From contig CAZTLE010000169.1 of NCBI GenBank assembly GCA_964614415.1, forward strand, positions 1-8,657: a stretch of DNA of 8,657 bases, in the 5' to 3' direction. The notes under the pieces were generated by a model. That model was given only the letters and a program-made list of their open reading frames with translations. It made no database searches and was not told the origin of the DNA. The DNA comes from CAZTLE01 sp964614415 (GTDB taxonomy: Bacteria > Bacteroidota > Bacteroidia > Flavobacteriales > Flavobacteriaceae). The position numbers were made by a program, and so were the translations under genes. This document shows, in pieces, positions 1 through 6,293 of the stretch (positions are counted from its first letter, which is position 1; every line of letters begins with the position of its first letter).

Positions 1-1903
1 TGGAGTAATGAACGGAAGTGTGAAGGGATTGATCACCGTAGGAGTTGATCCTGTATATTCTTTCCCGGGAACCGGATTTGCCGAGGCCTATCAAGACCTG
101 GAGATGAAAGTAGCTTTCTCTATGAAAGAGGACGCTACGGCAGCACTCGCCGATATGGTAGCTGCGACACCACATTACCTCGAGTCATGGGGAGATGTGC
201 AAATGCGAAAAGGTAGCTACGGATTGATCCAACCTACGATTCGCACCTTATTCAACACAAGACAGTTTCAGGATTGCCTGTTACAATGGACAGGTAATTC
301 CATGAGCTACTATGAATATATCAAGGACACCTGGACCAACGAATTGTTGAACGGTGCTTCCTGGAGTCAGACACTACATGACGGTGTTCTGGAAAGTGAT
401 GCTGAAGTTGCCGTTGCAGCACCTGAAGAAGGTACTTCCGAGGCTGAAAGCAGCACGCCTGCAGAGGCCATGAGTGCTACCTTCCAGGATGGAGGATACG
501 AACTTACCTTGTATACCAAGACTGCCATGGGAGACGGACAACAAGCCAATAACCCATGGTTGCAGGAGCTTCCCGATCCTATTTCACGTGCTACATGGGA
601 TAACTACCTTACCGTTTCTGCTGCCGATGCCGCCACCCTTGGGTTGACCAACGAGAATGTGGCCAACGGGGCACTGGATGGTAGCTATGCCAGGGTGACA
701 ATGGGTGACATGGTCCTGGAAAAAGTACCGGTGTTGATTCAGCCGGGTCAGGCGCCTGGTTCCGTTGGACTTGCACTGGGATATGGTAAAACGGCTGCGA
801 TTCAGTCTGAAATGCAGACAGGTGTAAATGCCTATCCGTTCTATCAGAATTTCTCTCATGCACCGGGTAGCGTTAGTATAGAAAAAGTGGCCGGTACACA
901 CGAGTTTGCGTGTACCCAGCTTCACAATACCATGATGGGTCGTGATATTATTCGCGAGACCAACCTGGAAATATTCAACACAAAAGATGTTCACGATTGG
1001 AACCCGGTTCCGGAAGTATCCAAGGATCACCAGGAAATTCCTGTGACCTCACCGGATGCTGACCTTTGGGAGCCGTTCGATCGTTCTATTGGACATCACT
1101 TCAATCTGTCTATCGATCTCAACGCCTGTACCGGATGTGGTGCCTGCGTGATCGCCTGTCATGCCGAGAACAACGTACCTGTTGTTGGAAAGCCCGAAGT
1201 ACGTAAGAGCCGCGACATGCACTGGCTGCGTATTGACAGATACTACTCCAGCGAAGAGTCCTTTGCAGGAGATACCGAAAAGAAAGACAACATCTCCGGA
1301 CTGGGAAGTTCCCTGTCTGAATACGGAGAAATGGAAATTGCTGCGGCCAATCCGCAAGTTGCTTTCCAACCCGTTATGTGTCAGCACTGTAACCACGCTC
1401 CATGTGAGACGGTATGTCCTGTGGCTGCGACCTCTCACGGCCGTCAGGGACAGAACCACATGGCGTATAACCGTTGTGTGGGAACGCGTTACTGTGCTAA
1501 CAACTGTCCTTATAAAGTACGTCGCTTCAACTGGTTCCTGTATGCAGAGAACGATGAGTTTGACTACAACATGAATAATGATCTTGGCCGTATGGTACTG
1601 AACCCGGATGTAGTGGTTCGTTCCCGCGGGGTGATGGAGAAATGTTCTATGTGTATCCAAATGACTCAGAAGACCATTTTGGATGCCAAGCGTGACGGAA
1701 GACAGATCAAGGACGGTGAATTTAAAACAGCTTGTTCTGCTGCCTGTGATACAGGAGCGATCGCCTTTGGAGATATCAACGATCACCACAGCGAGATCTA
1801 TGAGCACAAGCACGACAAGCGAACGTATCACTTACTTGAGGCAGTAGGTACAGAGCCAAATGTGTCCTACAAGGTGAAAGTAAGAAATACCAAAGAAGTT
1901 TAA
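1..1903 (+). CDS. actB: Alternative complex III subunit ActB, 3' part (Fe-S / molybdopterin-oxidoreductase-like protein)
   Basis: Partial: the reading frame is open from base 2, so the start lies upstream; about 634 codons remain of a protein that is usually near 1000 residues. ActB is the periplasmic electron-transfer subunit of ACIII, passing electrons from the ActC quinol site to the haem subunits. Residues below count from the Met codon at base 8. Residues 1 to about 350 are the end of the molybdopterin-oxidoreductase-like domain, which in ACIII carries no Mo cofactor (family knowledge). Residues about 365-590 are the ferredoxin-type domain with four Cys groups: C374/C377/C380/C384, C458/C461/C466/C470, C490/C496/C500, and C546/C549/C576/C580. 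The third group has Thr493 where a fourth Cys would be expected, matching the three [4Fe-4S] plus one [3Fe-4S] set known for ActB. An Ala/Glu/Ser-rich linker lies near residues 130-158. Ends 23 bases before actC. Identity is very secure. Confidence 0.95.
   Translation, partial: GVMNGSVKGLITVGVDPVYSFPGTGFAEAYQDLEMKVAFSMKEDATAALADMVAATPHYLESWGDVQMRKGSYGLIQPTIRTLFNTRQFQDCLLQWTGNSMSYYEYIKDTWTNELLNGASWSQTLHDGVLESDAEVAVAAPEEGTSEAESSTPAEAMSATFQDGGYELTLYTKTAMGDGQQANNPWLQELPDPISRATWDNYLTVSAADAATLGLTNENVANGALDGSYARVTMGDMVLEKVPVLIQPGQAPGSVGLALGYGKTAAIQSEMQTGVNAYPFYQNFSHAPGSVSIEKVAGTHEFACTQLHNTMMGRDIIRETNLEIFNTKDVHDWNPVPEVSKDHQEIPVTSPDADLWEPFDRSIGHHFNLSIDLNACTGCGACVIACHAENNVPVVGKPEVRKSRDMHWLRIDRYYSSEESFAGDTEKKDNISGLGSSLSEYGEMEIAAANPQVAFQPVMCQHCNHAPCETVCPVAATSHGRQGQNHMAYNRCVGTRYCANNCPYKVRRFNWFLYAENDEFDYNMNNDLGRMVLNPDVVVRSRGVMEKCSMCIQMTQKTILDAKRDGRQIKDGEFKTACSAACDTGAIAFGDINDHHSEIYEHKHDKRTYHLLEAVGTEPNVSYKVKVRNTKEV
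1475..1507 (+). other. Three-cysteine [3Fe-4S] cluster motif within actB
   Basis: This stretch encodes CVGTRYCANNC. Related four-cluster ferredoxin subunits (DmsB/NrfC/PsrB type) have a Cys at the position of the Thr (codon acg at 1484-1486), as in CIGCRYC. With only three cysteines here the group is expected to ligate a [3Fe-4S] cluster, as described for ActB. The Cys count is seen directly; the cluster type is inferred from the family. Confidence 0.8.
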
Positions 1904-1926
1904 ACTAAGAAATAGTAGATATAGAT

Positions 1927-3654
1927 ATGGCGTCGCATTACGAAGCACCTATAAGAAGACCCTTAGTTACGGGAGATAAAACCTACCACGACGTGACCGT
2001 GGATGTGGCTGCTCCGGTTGAGGGAAGAGCCAACAAGTCCTGGTGGATCGTATTTTCCATTTCCCTCATGGCTTTCTTGTGGGGAATAGGATGTATTATT
2101 TACACCATTTCCACCGGTATTGGGGTTTGGGGTCTTAACAGTACAGTAAACTGGGCCTGGGATATCACCAACTTCGTTTGGTGGGTAGGTATTGGTCACG
2201 CAGGTACGCTTATCTCGGCTGTACTACTGCTGTTCCGACAAAAGTGGAGAATGGCGGTAAACCGTTCGGCAGAGGCGATGACCATCTTCTCGGTGATCCA
2301 GGCGGGATTGTTCCCTATTATTCACATGGGACGTCCGTGGTTAGCCTATTGGGTACTTCCTATTCCGAACCAATTCGGATCGCTGTGGGTGAACTTTAAC
2401 TCCCCACTGCTTTGGGACGTATTTGCGATCTCAACCTATCTTTCGGTATCATTGGTCTTCTGGTGGACAGGGCTACTTCCTGACTTCGCCATGATCCGTG
2501 ACCGTGCGATCACACCATTTACCAAGAAAATTTACAGCATACTATCCTTCGGATGGAGCGGACGGGCCAAAGACTGGCAGCGTTTCGAAGAAGTATCTTT
2601 GGTATTGGCCGGTTTGGCAACACCACTGGTACTTTCGGTTCACACCATTGTATCCTTCGACTTCGCCACCTCCGTAATACCCGGATGGCACACCACCATT
2701 TTCCCGCCCTATTTCGTTGCGGGTGCGATCTTCTCCGGATTTGCCATGGTACAGACCCTGCTCATCATCATGAGAAAGGTGTCCAACCTGGAGAATTATA
2801 TTACGGTGCAGCACATCGAATTAATGAATATCGTGATCATGATCACGGGATCCATTGTGGGTGTGGCTTATATCACAGAGTTGTTCATTGCATGGTACTC
2901 GGGAGTGGAATACGAACAGTATGCCTTCCTCAACCGTGCCACCGGACCCTACTGGTGGGCGTACTGGGCGATGATGACCTGTAATGTATTCTCGCCGCAG
3001 TTCATGTGGTTCAAGAAGTTGCGTACCAGTATCATGTTCTCCTTCTTCATATCTATAGTCGTGAATATCGGTATGTGGTTCGAGCGTTTTGTGATTATTG
3101 TTACGTCACTACACCGCGATTACCTTCCTTCTTCATGGACGATGTTCTCACCCACATTTGTGGATATCGGAATCTTCATCGGAACGATCGGATTCTTCTT
3201 TGTACTCTTCCTGTTGTACGCAAGGACCTTCCCGGTAATTGCTCAGGCGGAAGTGAAGTCGATCTTGAAGTCCTCCGGAAGCCGCTACAAGAAATTACGT
3301 GCAGAGCACGGTGATGACGCACCTCACTATGATGTGAATTCCGTGAGCACTGCTGCTCCTGAGGCGTCAGCACCTCAGATTGAAGGAACCGAAGAAGAGC
3401 GTACCAACGAGCTGCTCAGCGGAATAGGAACTTTCGATCCCGAGACACAAACTCCGGATGATCTGAAGTTGATCAGCGGCGTTGGACCGAAAATGGAAGA
3501 AAAATTACATCAATTGGGCATCTACACCTTCGAACAGGTGAGTAGAATGACCGATCGAGAATATGATCTGCTTGACAGTATTATAGACGAATTCCCGGGA
3601 CGTGCCAAGCGCGATGACTGGGCAGGTCAGGCAAATAAACTTAAAAACAGCTAG
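1927..3654 (+). CDS. actC: Alternative complex III subunit ActC, NrfD/PsrC-like membrane protein with C-terminal HhH extension
   Basis: Integral membrane subunit thought to hold the (mena)quinol oxidation site facing ActB. Ten hydrophobic helices can be read at roughly 39-66, 81-103, 117-136, 160-182, 222-246, 257-282, 297-323, 341-361, 367-393 and 411-433. Polar residues inside or next to helices that could line the quinol or proton path are H91 (GIGHAGT), H133 (IIHMGRP), D164 (LLWDVF), H239 and D245; assignment of the quinol site is inference. Basic residues at both ends (N-terminal RR, C-terminal SRYKK) put both termini in the cytoplasm. At 575 residues it is about 100 longer than a minimal ActC: after helix ten come an Ala/Glu-rich linker (about 465-508) and a helix-hairpin-helix-like domain (about 509-575). 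The ATG at 1927 follows actB by 23 bases with an A/T-rich leader and no Shine-Dalgarno; actD follows after 4 bases. Confidence 0.95.
   Translation: MASHYEAPIRRPLVTGDKTYHDVTVDVAAPVEGRANKSWWIVFSISLMAFLWGIGCIIYTISTGIGVWGLNSTVNWAWDITNFVWWVGIGHAGTLISAVLLLFRQKWRMAVNRSAEAMTIFSVIQAGLFPIIHMGRPWLAYWVLPIPNQFGSLWVNFNSPLLWDVFAISTYLSVSLVFWWTGLLPDFAMIRDRAITPFTKKIYSILSFGWSGRAKDWQRFEEVSLVLAGLATPLVLSVHTIVSFDFATSVIPGWHTTIFPPYFVAGAIFSGFAMVQTLLIIMRKVSNLENYITVQHIELMNIVIMITGSIVGVAYITELFIAWYSGVEYEQYAFLNRATGPYWWAYWAMMTCNVFSPQFMWFKKLRTSIMFSFFISIVVNIGMWFERFVIIVTSLHRDYLPSSWTMFSPTFVDIGIFIGTIGFFFVLFLLYARTFPVIAQAEVKSILKSSGSRYKKLRAEHGDDAPHYDVNSVSTAAPEASAPQIEGTEEERTNELLSGIGTFDPETQTPDDLKLISGVGPKMEEKLHQLGIYTFEQVSRMTDREYDLLDSIIDEFPGRAKRDDWAGQANKLKNS
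3451..3654 (+). other. Helix-hairpin-helix-like domain at the ActC C-terminus
   Basis: Residues 509-575 of ActC begin DDLKLISGVGPKMEEKL and end with GRAKRDDWAGQANKL. The LxxISGVGPK hairpin followed by LxxLGIxTFxQ is the classic H-h-H/H3TH pattern. From memory the whole unit, including the closing F-x-GR-x-x-RDDW-x-x-QA-x-x-L, resembles the extension found on many alphaproteobacterial NuoE (complex I) and ribosomal L21 proteins. A shorter similar phrase, NELLSGIG, occurs just before it at residues 494-501. By the positive-inside rule the domain is cytoplasmic. Its role is unknown; HhH units bind DNA or act as protein-protein modules. The fold call is from pattern recognition only. Confidence 0.75.
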
Positions 3655-3658
3655 TCGT

Positions 3659-4195
3659 ATGGCATCGAAAGTGATTCAGGCGATATACAACGATGATGAC
3701 ATCCTAATGAAAGCCGTTAAGGAGGTCAAAAACGCGCATTATCATATAGAAGAGATCTATACTCCTTTCCCGGTACACGGATTGGACAAGGCTATGGGAC
3801 TGGCACCCACGCGTATTGCGATCTGTTCCTTTATGTACGGGTTGGTTGGATTGGCAGTAGCCATTACCATGATGAATTACATCATGATCGATGACTGGCC
3901 GCAAAATATTGGAGGTAAGCCAAGTTTCAGTTACCTCGAAAACATGCCGGCTTTTGTGCCGATTATGTTTGAGATGACCGTATTCTTTGCGGCGCACTTA
4001 ATGGTAATCACCTTTTACATGCGAAGCAAGTTGTGGCCCTTTAAGAAAGCAGAGAATCCTGATGTTCGCACTACCGATGATCACTTTTTGATGGAGGTGG
4101 ATGCCGGCCATCACAGTGTGGACGAAGTAAGTAGCTTCCTGAGAAATACCGGAGCTATGGAGTTAAACGTAGTCGAACGAGAAGAAGATCATTAA
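3659..4195 (+). CDS. actD: Alternative complex III subunit ActD (DUF3341 membrane protein)
   Basis: Small ACIII membrane subunit of 178 residues, the usual size for DUF3341. It packs against the ActC/ActF helices; it has no known cofactor. The N-terminal cytoplasmic part carries the family signature EEIYTPFPVHGLD (residues 31-43). Two transmembrane helices lie at about 52-74 and 98-121, joined by a loop containing DDWPQNIGGKPSFSY. A C-terminal cytoplasmic segment follows (basic MRSKLWPFKK, then DDHFLMEVDAG at about 140-150 and an acidic end). The ATG at 3659 was preferred over an in-frame ATG at 3602, because the latter would overlap actC by 53 bases and add 19 residues that are only the actC C-terminus read in another frame. 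The 4-base gap to actC and 1-base gap to actE suggest translational coupling. Confidence 0.93.
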   Translation: MASKVIQAIYNDDDILMKAVKEVKNAHYHIEEIYTPFPVHGLDKAMGLAPTRIAICSFMYGLVGLAVAITMMNYIMIDDWPQNIGGKPSFSYLENMPAFVPIMFEMTVFFAAHLMVITFYMRSKLWPFKKAENPDVRTTDDHFLMEVDAGHHSVDEVSSFLRNTGAMELNVVEREEDH

Positions 4196-4196
4196 T

Positions 4197-4868
4197 ATGA
4201 AGCATATAATAAATATAGGTATCGGTATTCTCACTTCGGTGACCCTGGTGTCTTGTTTTAACAAGGAAAACCCTAATTACCAGTATATGCCGAATATGTA
4301 TGAGCCGGTAGGTTATGAGACCTATGGTGAATATGAAATTTTCCCCGGTGAAATGGAAGCCATGCTTCCGGCGGAAGGTTCCATCCCACGGGGTTGGATG
4401 CCGTACGATTATGAAAACTCTACCGAGGGATTGGAGTTGGCGCGTGCAGAGCTTAAAAATCCACTGCCTGTAACTCAGGAGAACCTGGATAAGGGAAAAG
4501 AGCTCTACGATATCTACTGTGCCATTTGCCATGGTACCAAAGGAGATGCGAAGAGTGTACTTATGGAGCGTGAAAAATTCCTGGGTATTCCTAGTTATGC
4601 CGATCCGGGACGTAATATTACTGAAGGAAGTGTTTATCACGTGCAGATGTACGGGTTGAACTCCATGGGATCGTATGCTTCTCAAACCAGCGAGAAAGAG
4701 CGCTGGCAGATTACACAGCACGTTATGAACTTGAAGGCCACTCTTAAAGGAGAGCCTCTGCTGGAAATCATGGGTGAGACAGTAGACTCGACGGCTGTGA
4801 CCGAAGAGGTACACGAAACCGAAGAAGTGCATGAAGAAGAAGCTTCTTCCGAAGAAAATAACCATTAG
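4197..4868 (+). CDS. actE: Alternative complex III subunit ActE, mono-haem cytochrome c lipoprotein
   Basis: Periplasmic c-type cytochrome of ACIII, 223 residues, involved in electron transfer from the complex to the downstream acceptor. The N-terminus is a lipoprotein signal with lipobox L17-V-S-C20, so the mature protein should start at lipidated Cys20. One haem-binding motif CAICH is at C108-H112, and the likely distal axial ligand is M157 in LNSMGSYAS. A proline-containing region at about 60-95 precedes the haem domain. The haem domain ends near residue 190 and is followed by an acidic tail with a tandem TEEVHE repeat (202-213) and a Glu/Ser/Asn/His end. The start ATG at 4197 comes one base after the actD stop. 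A monohaem ActE next to DUF3341 and the second NrfD-like gene is the standard ACIII order. The tail is probably variable and its function is unknown. Confidence 0.94.
   Translation: MKHIINIGIGILTSVTLVSCFNKENPNYQYMPNMYEPVGYETYGEYEIFPGEMEAMLPAEGSIPRGWMPYDYENSTEGLELARAELKNPLPVTQENLDKGKELYDIYCAICHGTKGDAKSVLMEREKFLGIPSYADPGRNITEGSVYHVQMYGLNSMGSYASQTSEKERWQITQHVMNLKATLKGEPLLEIMGETVDSTAVTEEVHETEEVHEEEASSEENNH
4800..4835 (+). repeat. Tandem acidic/His hexapeptide repeat in the ActE tail
   Basis: Two consecutive copies of TEEVHE (residues 202-207 and 208-213) are encoded by different codons in the two copies (gaagaggtacac versus gaagaagtgcat), so the repeat is held at protein level and is not a fresh DNA duplication. 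More Glu follows (HEEEASSEE). It may be a flexible acidic surface tail; function is not known. Confidence 0.6.
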
Positions 4869-4891
4869 ACACAAAGAGAATAGTTTAAGAT

Positions 4892-6268
4892 ATGGACTAT
4901 AAGCTACCGAATAAAGTAAAACTCTTCGCAATCATTTTTATGGTGGTTGGTGCGCTTGGGATCGTTGCCGGTTTCATGAGTACGCCGGCAAACACTGCTG
5001 AAGTCAAAGAAATGCTCGAAGCACATCACGACGGTCACGGCGGTGGTCATGGTGATGCGACCGAAGCACATGGTGATGGGCACGAAGAAACAAGTGAAGC
5101 TCACGGCGGAGATCATGGCGAAGGTGCACATGGAAGTGAAGAAGAGCATCTTGAGCATGTGTTGCATCAAATGCAGAATCGTCCGTGGTCAGCGATCTAC
5201 GTGGCATCGTTTTTCTTCTTTATGATTGCCCTCGGAACACTGGCTTTCTATGCCATTCAGCATGCCGCCCAGGCAGGATGGTCCCCTGTACTTTTCAGGG
5301 TGATGGAAGGAATTACCGCCTATCTGCCGGTAGCGTCCGTAATCCTTTTTGTATTGCTATTGCTTTCGGTATTTCATGTGAATCACATTTTCCACTGGAT
5401 GGATCCCGAATTGGTAAATCCGGAAAGTGACCATTACGATAAATTGATCGACGGGAAGAGCGGCTGGTTGAATACTACCGGCTTCCTAATTAGAGCGGTC
5501 ATATTCTTACTGGGATGGAACCTGTACCGTTACTTCTCAAGAAAATGGACTCTAAAACAGGACGATGCCGCAGAAGGTGATGTGTCCTGGTTCAAAAAGA
5601 CATTCAAACTATCGGCTGCATTCCTGGTATTCTTTATAGTTACCGAATCCATGATGTCCTGGGACTGGATCATGAGTTTTGATCCGCACTGGTTCAGTAC
5701 ATTGTTCGGATGGTATGTATTTGCAAGTATGATCGTTTCGGCGGTAACTGTGATCGCTATGGTCACTATCGTTCTGAAATCTCAAGGATATTTGGACTTT
5801 GTGAACGACAGCCACATTCATGACCTTGCCAAGTTCATGTTCGCCTTCAGTATTTTCTGGACATATCTGTGGTTCTCGCAGTTCATGCTTATCTGGTATG
5901 CGAACATTCCGGAAGAGGTTACCTACTTCGTAACCCGAATTCAGGATTACAAGCTGCCATTCTTTGGAATGTTGGCGATGAACTTCATATTCCCTGTTCT
6001 ACTCTTGATGAACAGCGATTACAAGCGTATTAACTGGTTCGTAGTCATGGCAGGGATCGTGATCCTTGTAGGACACTATATAGATGTATTCAACATGGTA
6101 ATGCCCGGTACCGTAGGAGCGTCCTGGTTTATAGGACTTCCTGAGATCGGTTCCGTTTTGTTCTTCTTCGGATTGTTTGTGTTCGTAGTCTTTACGGCAC
6201 TCTCGAAGAAACCGTTGCTGGCCAAAGGCAATCCGTTTATGAAGGAAAGCAAGCATTTTCATTATTAA
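4892..6268 (+). CDS. actF: Alternative complex III subunit ActF (ten-helix membrane protein) with His-rich loop
   Basis: Second large integral membrane subunit of ACIII, distantly related to ActC and thought to help with proton movement but not known to hold the quinol site. 458 residues. Ten hydrophobic helices are readable at roughly 9-29, 99-121, 142-161, 194-213, 237-257, 270-294, 312-336, 355-374, 381-400 and 418-437. Typical phrases include NRPWSAIYVASFFF (96-109), TESMMSWDWIMSFDPHWFSTLFGWY (251-275, in parts) and a polar VFHVNHIFHWMDPE stretch (160-173). Basic residues at the N-terminus (NKVK) and C-terminus (SKKPLLAKG) place both ends in the cytoplasm. The loop between helices 1 and 2 (residues 43-92) is then periplasmic and has 12 His. 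The ATG at 4892 follows actE by 23 bases with the leader taagat. The actF stop is 25 bases before coxB. Confidence 0.94.
   Translation: MDYKLPNKVKLFAIIFMVVGALGIVAGFMSTPANTAEVKEMLEAHHDGHGGGHGDATEAHGDGHEETSEAHGGDHGEGAHGSEEEHLEHVLHQMQNRPWSAIYVASFFFFMIALGTLAFYAIQHAAQAGWSPVLFRVMEGITAYLPVASVILFVLLLLSVFHVNHIFHWMDPELVNPESDHYDKLIDGKSGWLNTTGFLIRAVIFLLGWNLYRYFSRKWTLKQDDAAEGDVSWFKKTFKLSAAFLVFFIVTESMMSWDWIMSFDPHWFSTLFGWYVFASMIVSAVTVIAMVTIVLKSQGYLDFVNDSHIHDLAKFMFAFSIFWTYLWFSQFMLIWYANIPEEVTYFVTRIQDYKLPFFGMLAMNFIFPVLLLMNSDYKRINWFVVMAGIVILVGHYIDVFNMVMPGTVGASWFIGLPEIGSVLFFFGLFVFVVFTALSKKPLLAKGNPFMKESKHFHY
5018..5167 (+). repeat. His/Gly/Glu-rich degenerate repeat in ActF
   Basis: Residues 43-92 of ActF contain 12 His (45, 46, 49, 53, 60, 64, 71, 75, 80, 86, 89, 92), in repeated units starting with EAH at residues 43, 58 and 69, and GAH at 78, each with Gly, Asp and Glu between. 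The unit length shrinks (15, 11, 9 residues), so it is a decayed or drifting repeat. The predicted location is the periplasmic side between helices 1 and 2. The composition is typical of Zn/Cu/Ni-binding or buffering segments; metal binding is inference only. Confidence 0.75.
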
Positions 6269-6275
6269 TTAATAA
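6262..6275. repeat. AT-only perfect palindrome at the actF stop codon
   Basis: TTATTAATTAATAA reads the same on both strands and covers the actF stop codon (6266-6268), at the junction between the ACIII and oxidase genes. It lacks GC pairs and a T-tract, so it is not a convincing terminator. It may be chance in an A/T-rich spacer. Confidence 0.4.
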
Positions 6276-6293
6276 CCTGGAAGACGAATAACG

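Noticed and set aside
1161..1574. 137-codon plus-strand frame inside actB
   Set aside because: Out-of-frame shadow; the in-frame actB product has all expected Cys motifs.
1049..1831. Long open frame of 260 codons on the minus strand opposite actB
   Set aside because: It lies fully inside the conserved Fe-S coding region of actB, its product shows no recognisable domain, and it is explained by codon bias of the real gene.
1..1903. Reading actB as a functional molybdenum enzyme
   Set aside because: The domain resembles molybdopterin oxidoreductases, but ACIII ActB proteins are known to lack the cofactor, and the gene neighbourhood is unambiguously ACIII. The part of the domain upstream is not visible.
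2832..2847. Perfect 16-bp palindrome CGTGATCATGATCACG inside actC
   Set aside because: It encodes part of a helix (VIMIT) and is a natural result of the codons for Val-Ile-Met-Ile-Thr; there is no T-tract or nearby promoter, so an operator or terminator cannot be supported.
3602..3658. Upstream in-frame ATG for actD, adding 19 residues
   Set aside because: It overlaps the end of actC, the added residues have no DUF3341 similarity, and the ATG at 3659 gives the usual length and spacing.
4155..4931. Open frame of 258 codons on the minus strand spanning actE
   Set aside because: It is antisense to a clear lipoprotein cytochrome gene and overlaps the ends of actD and actF; no domain or start signal supports it.
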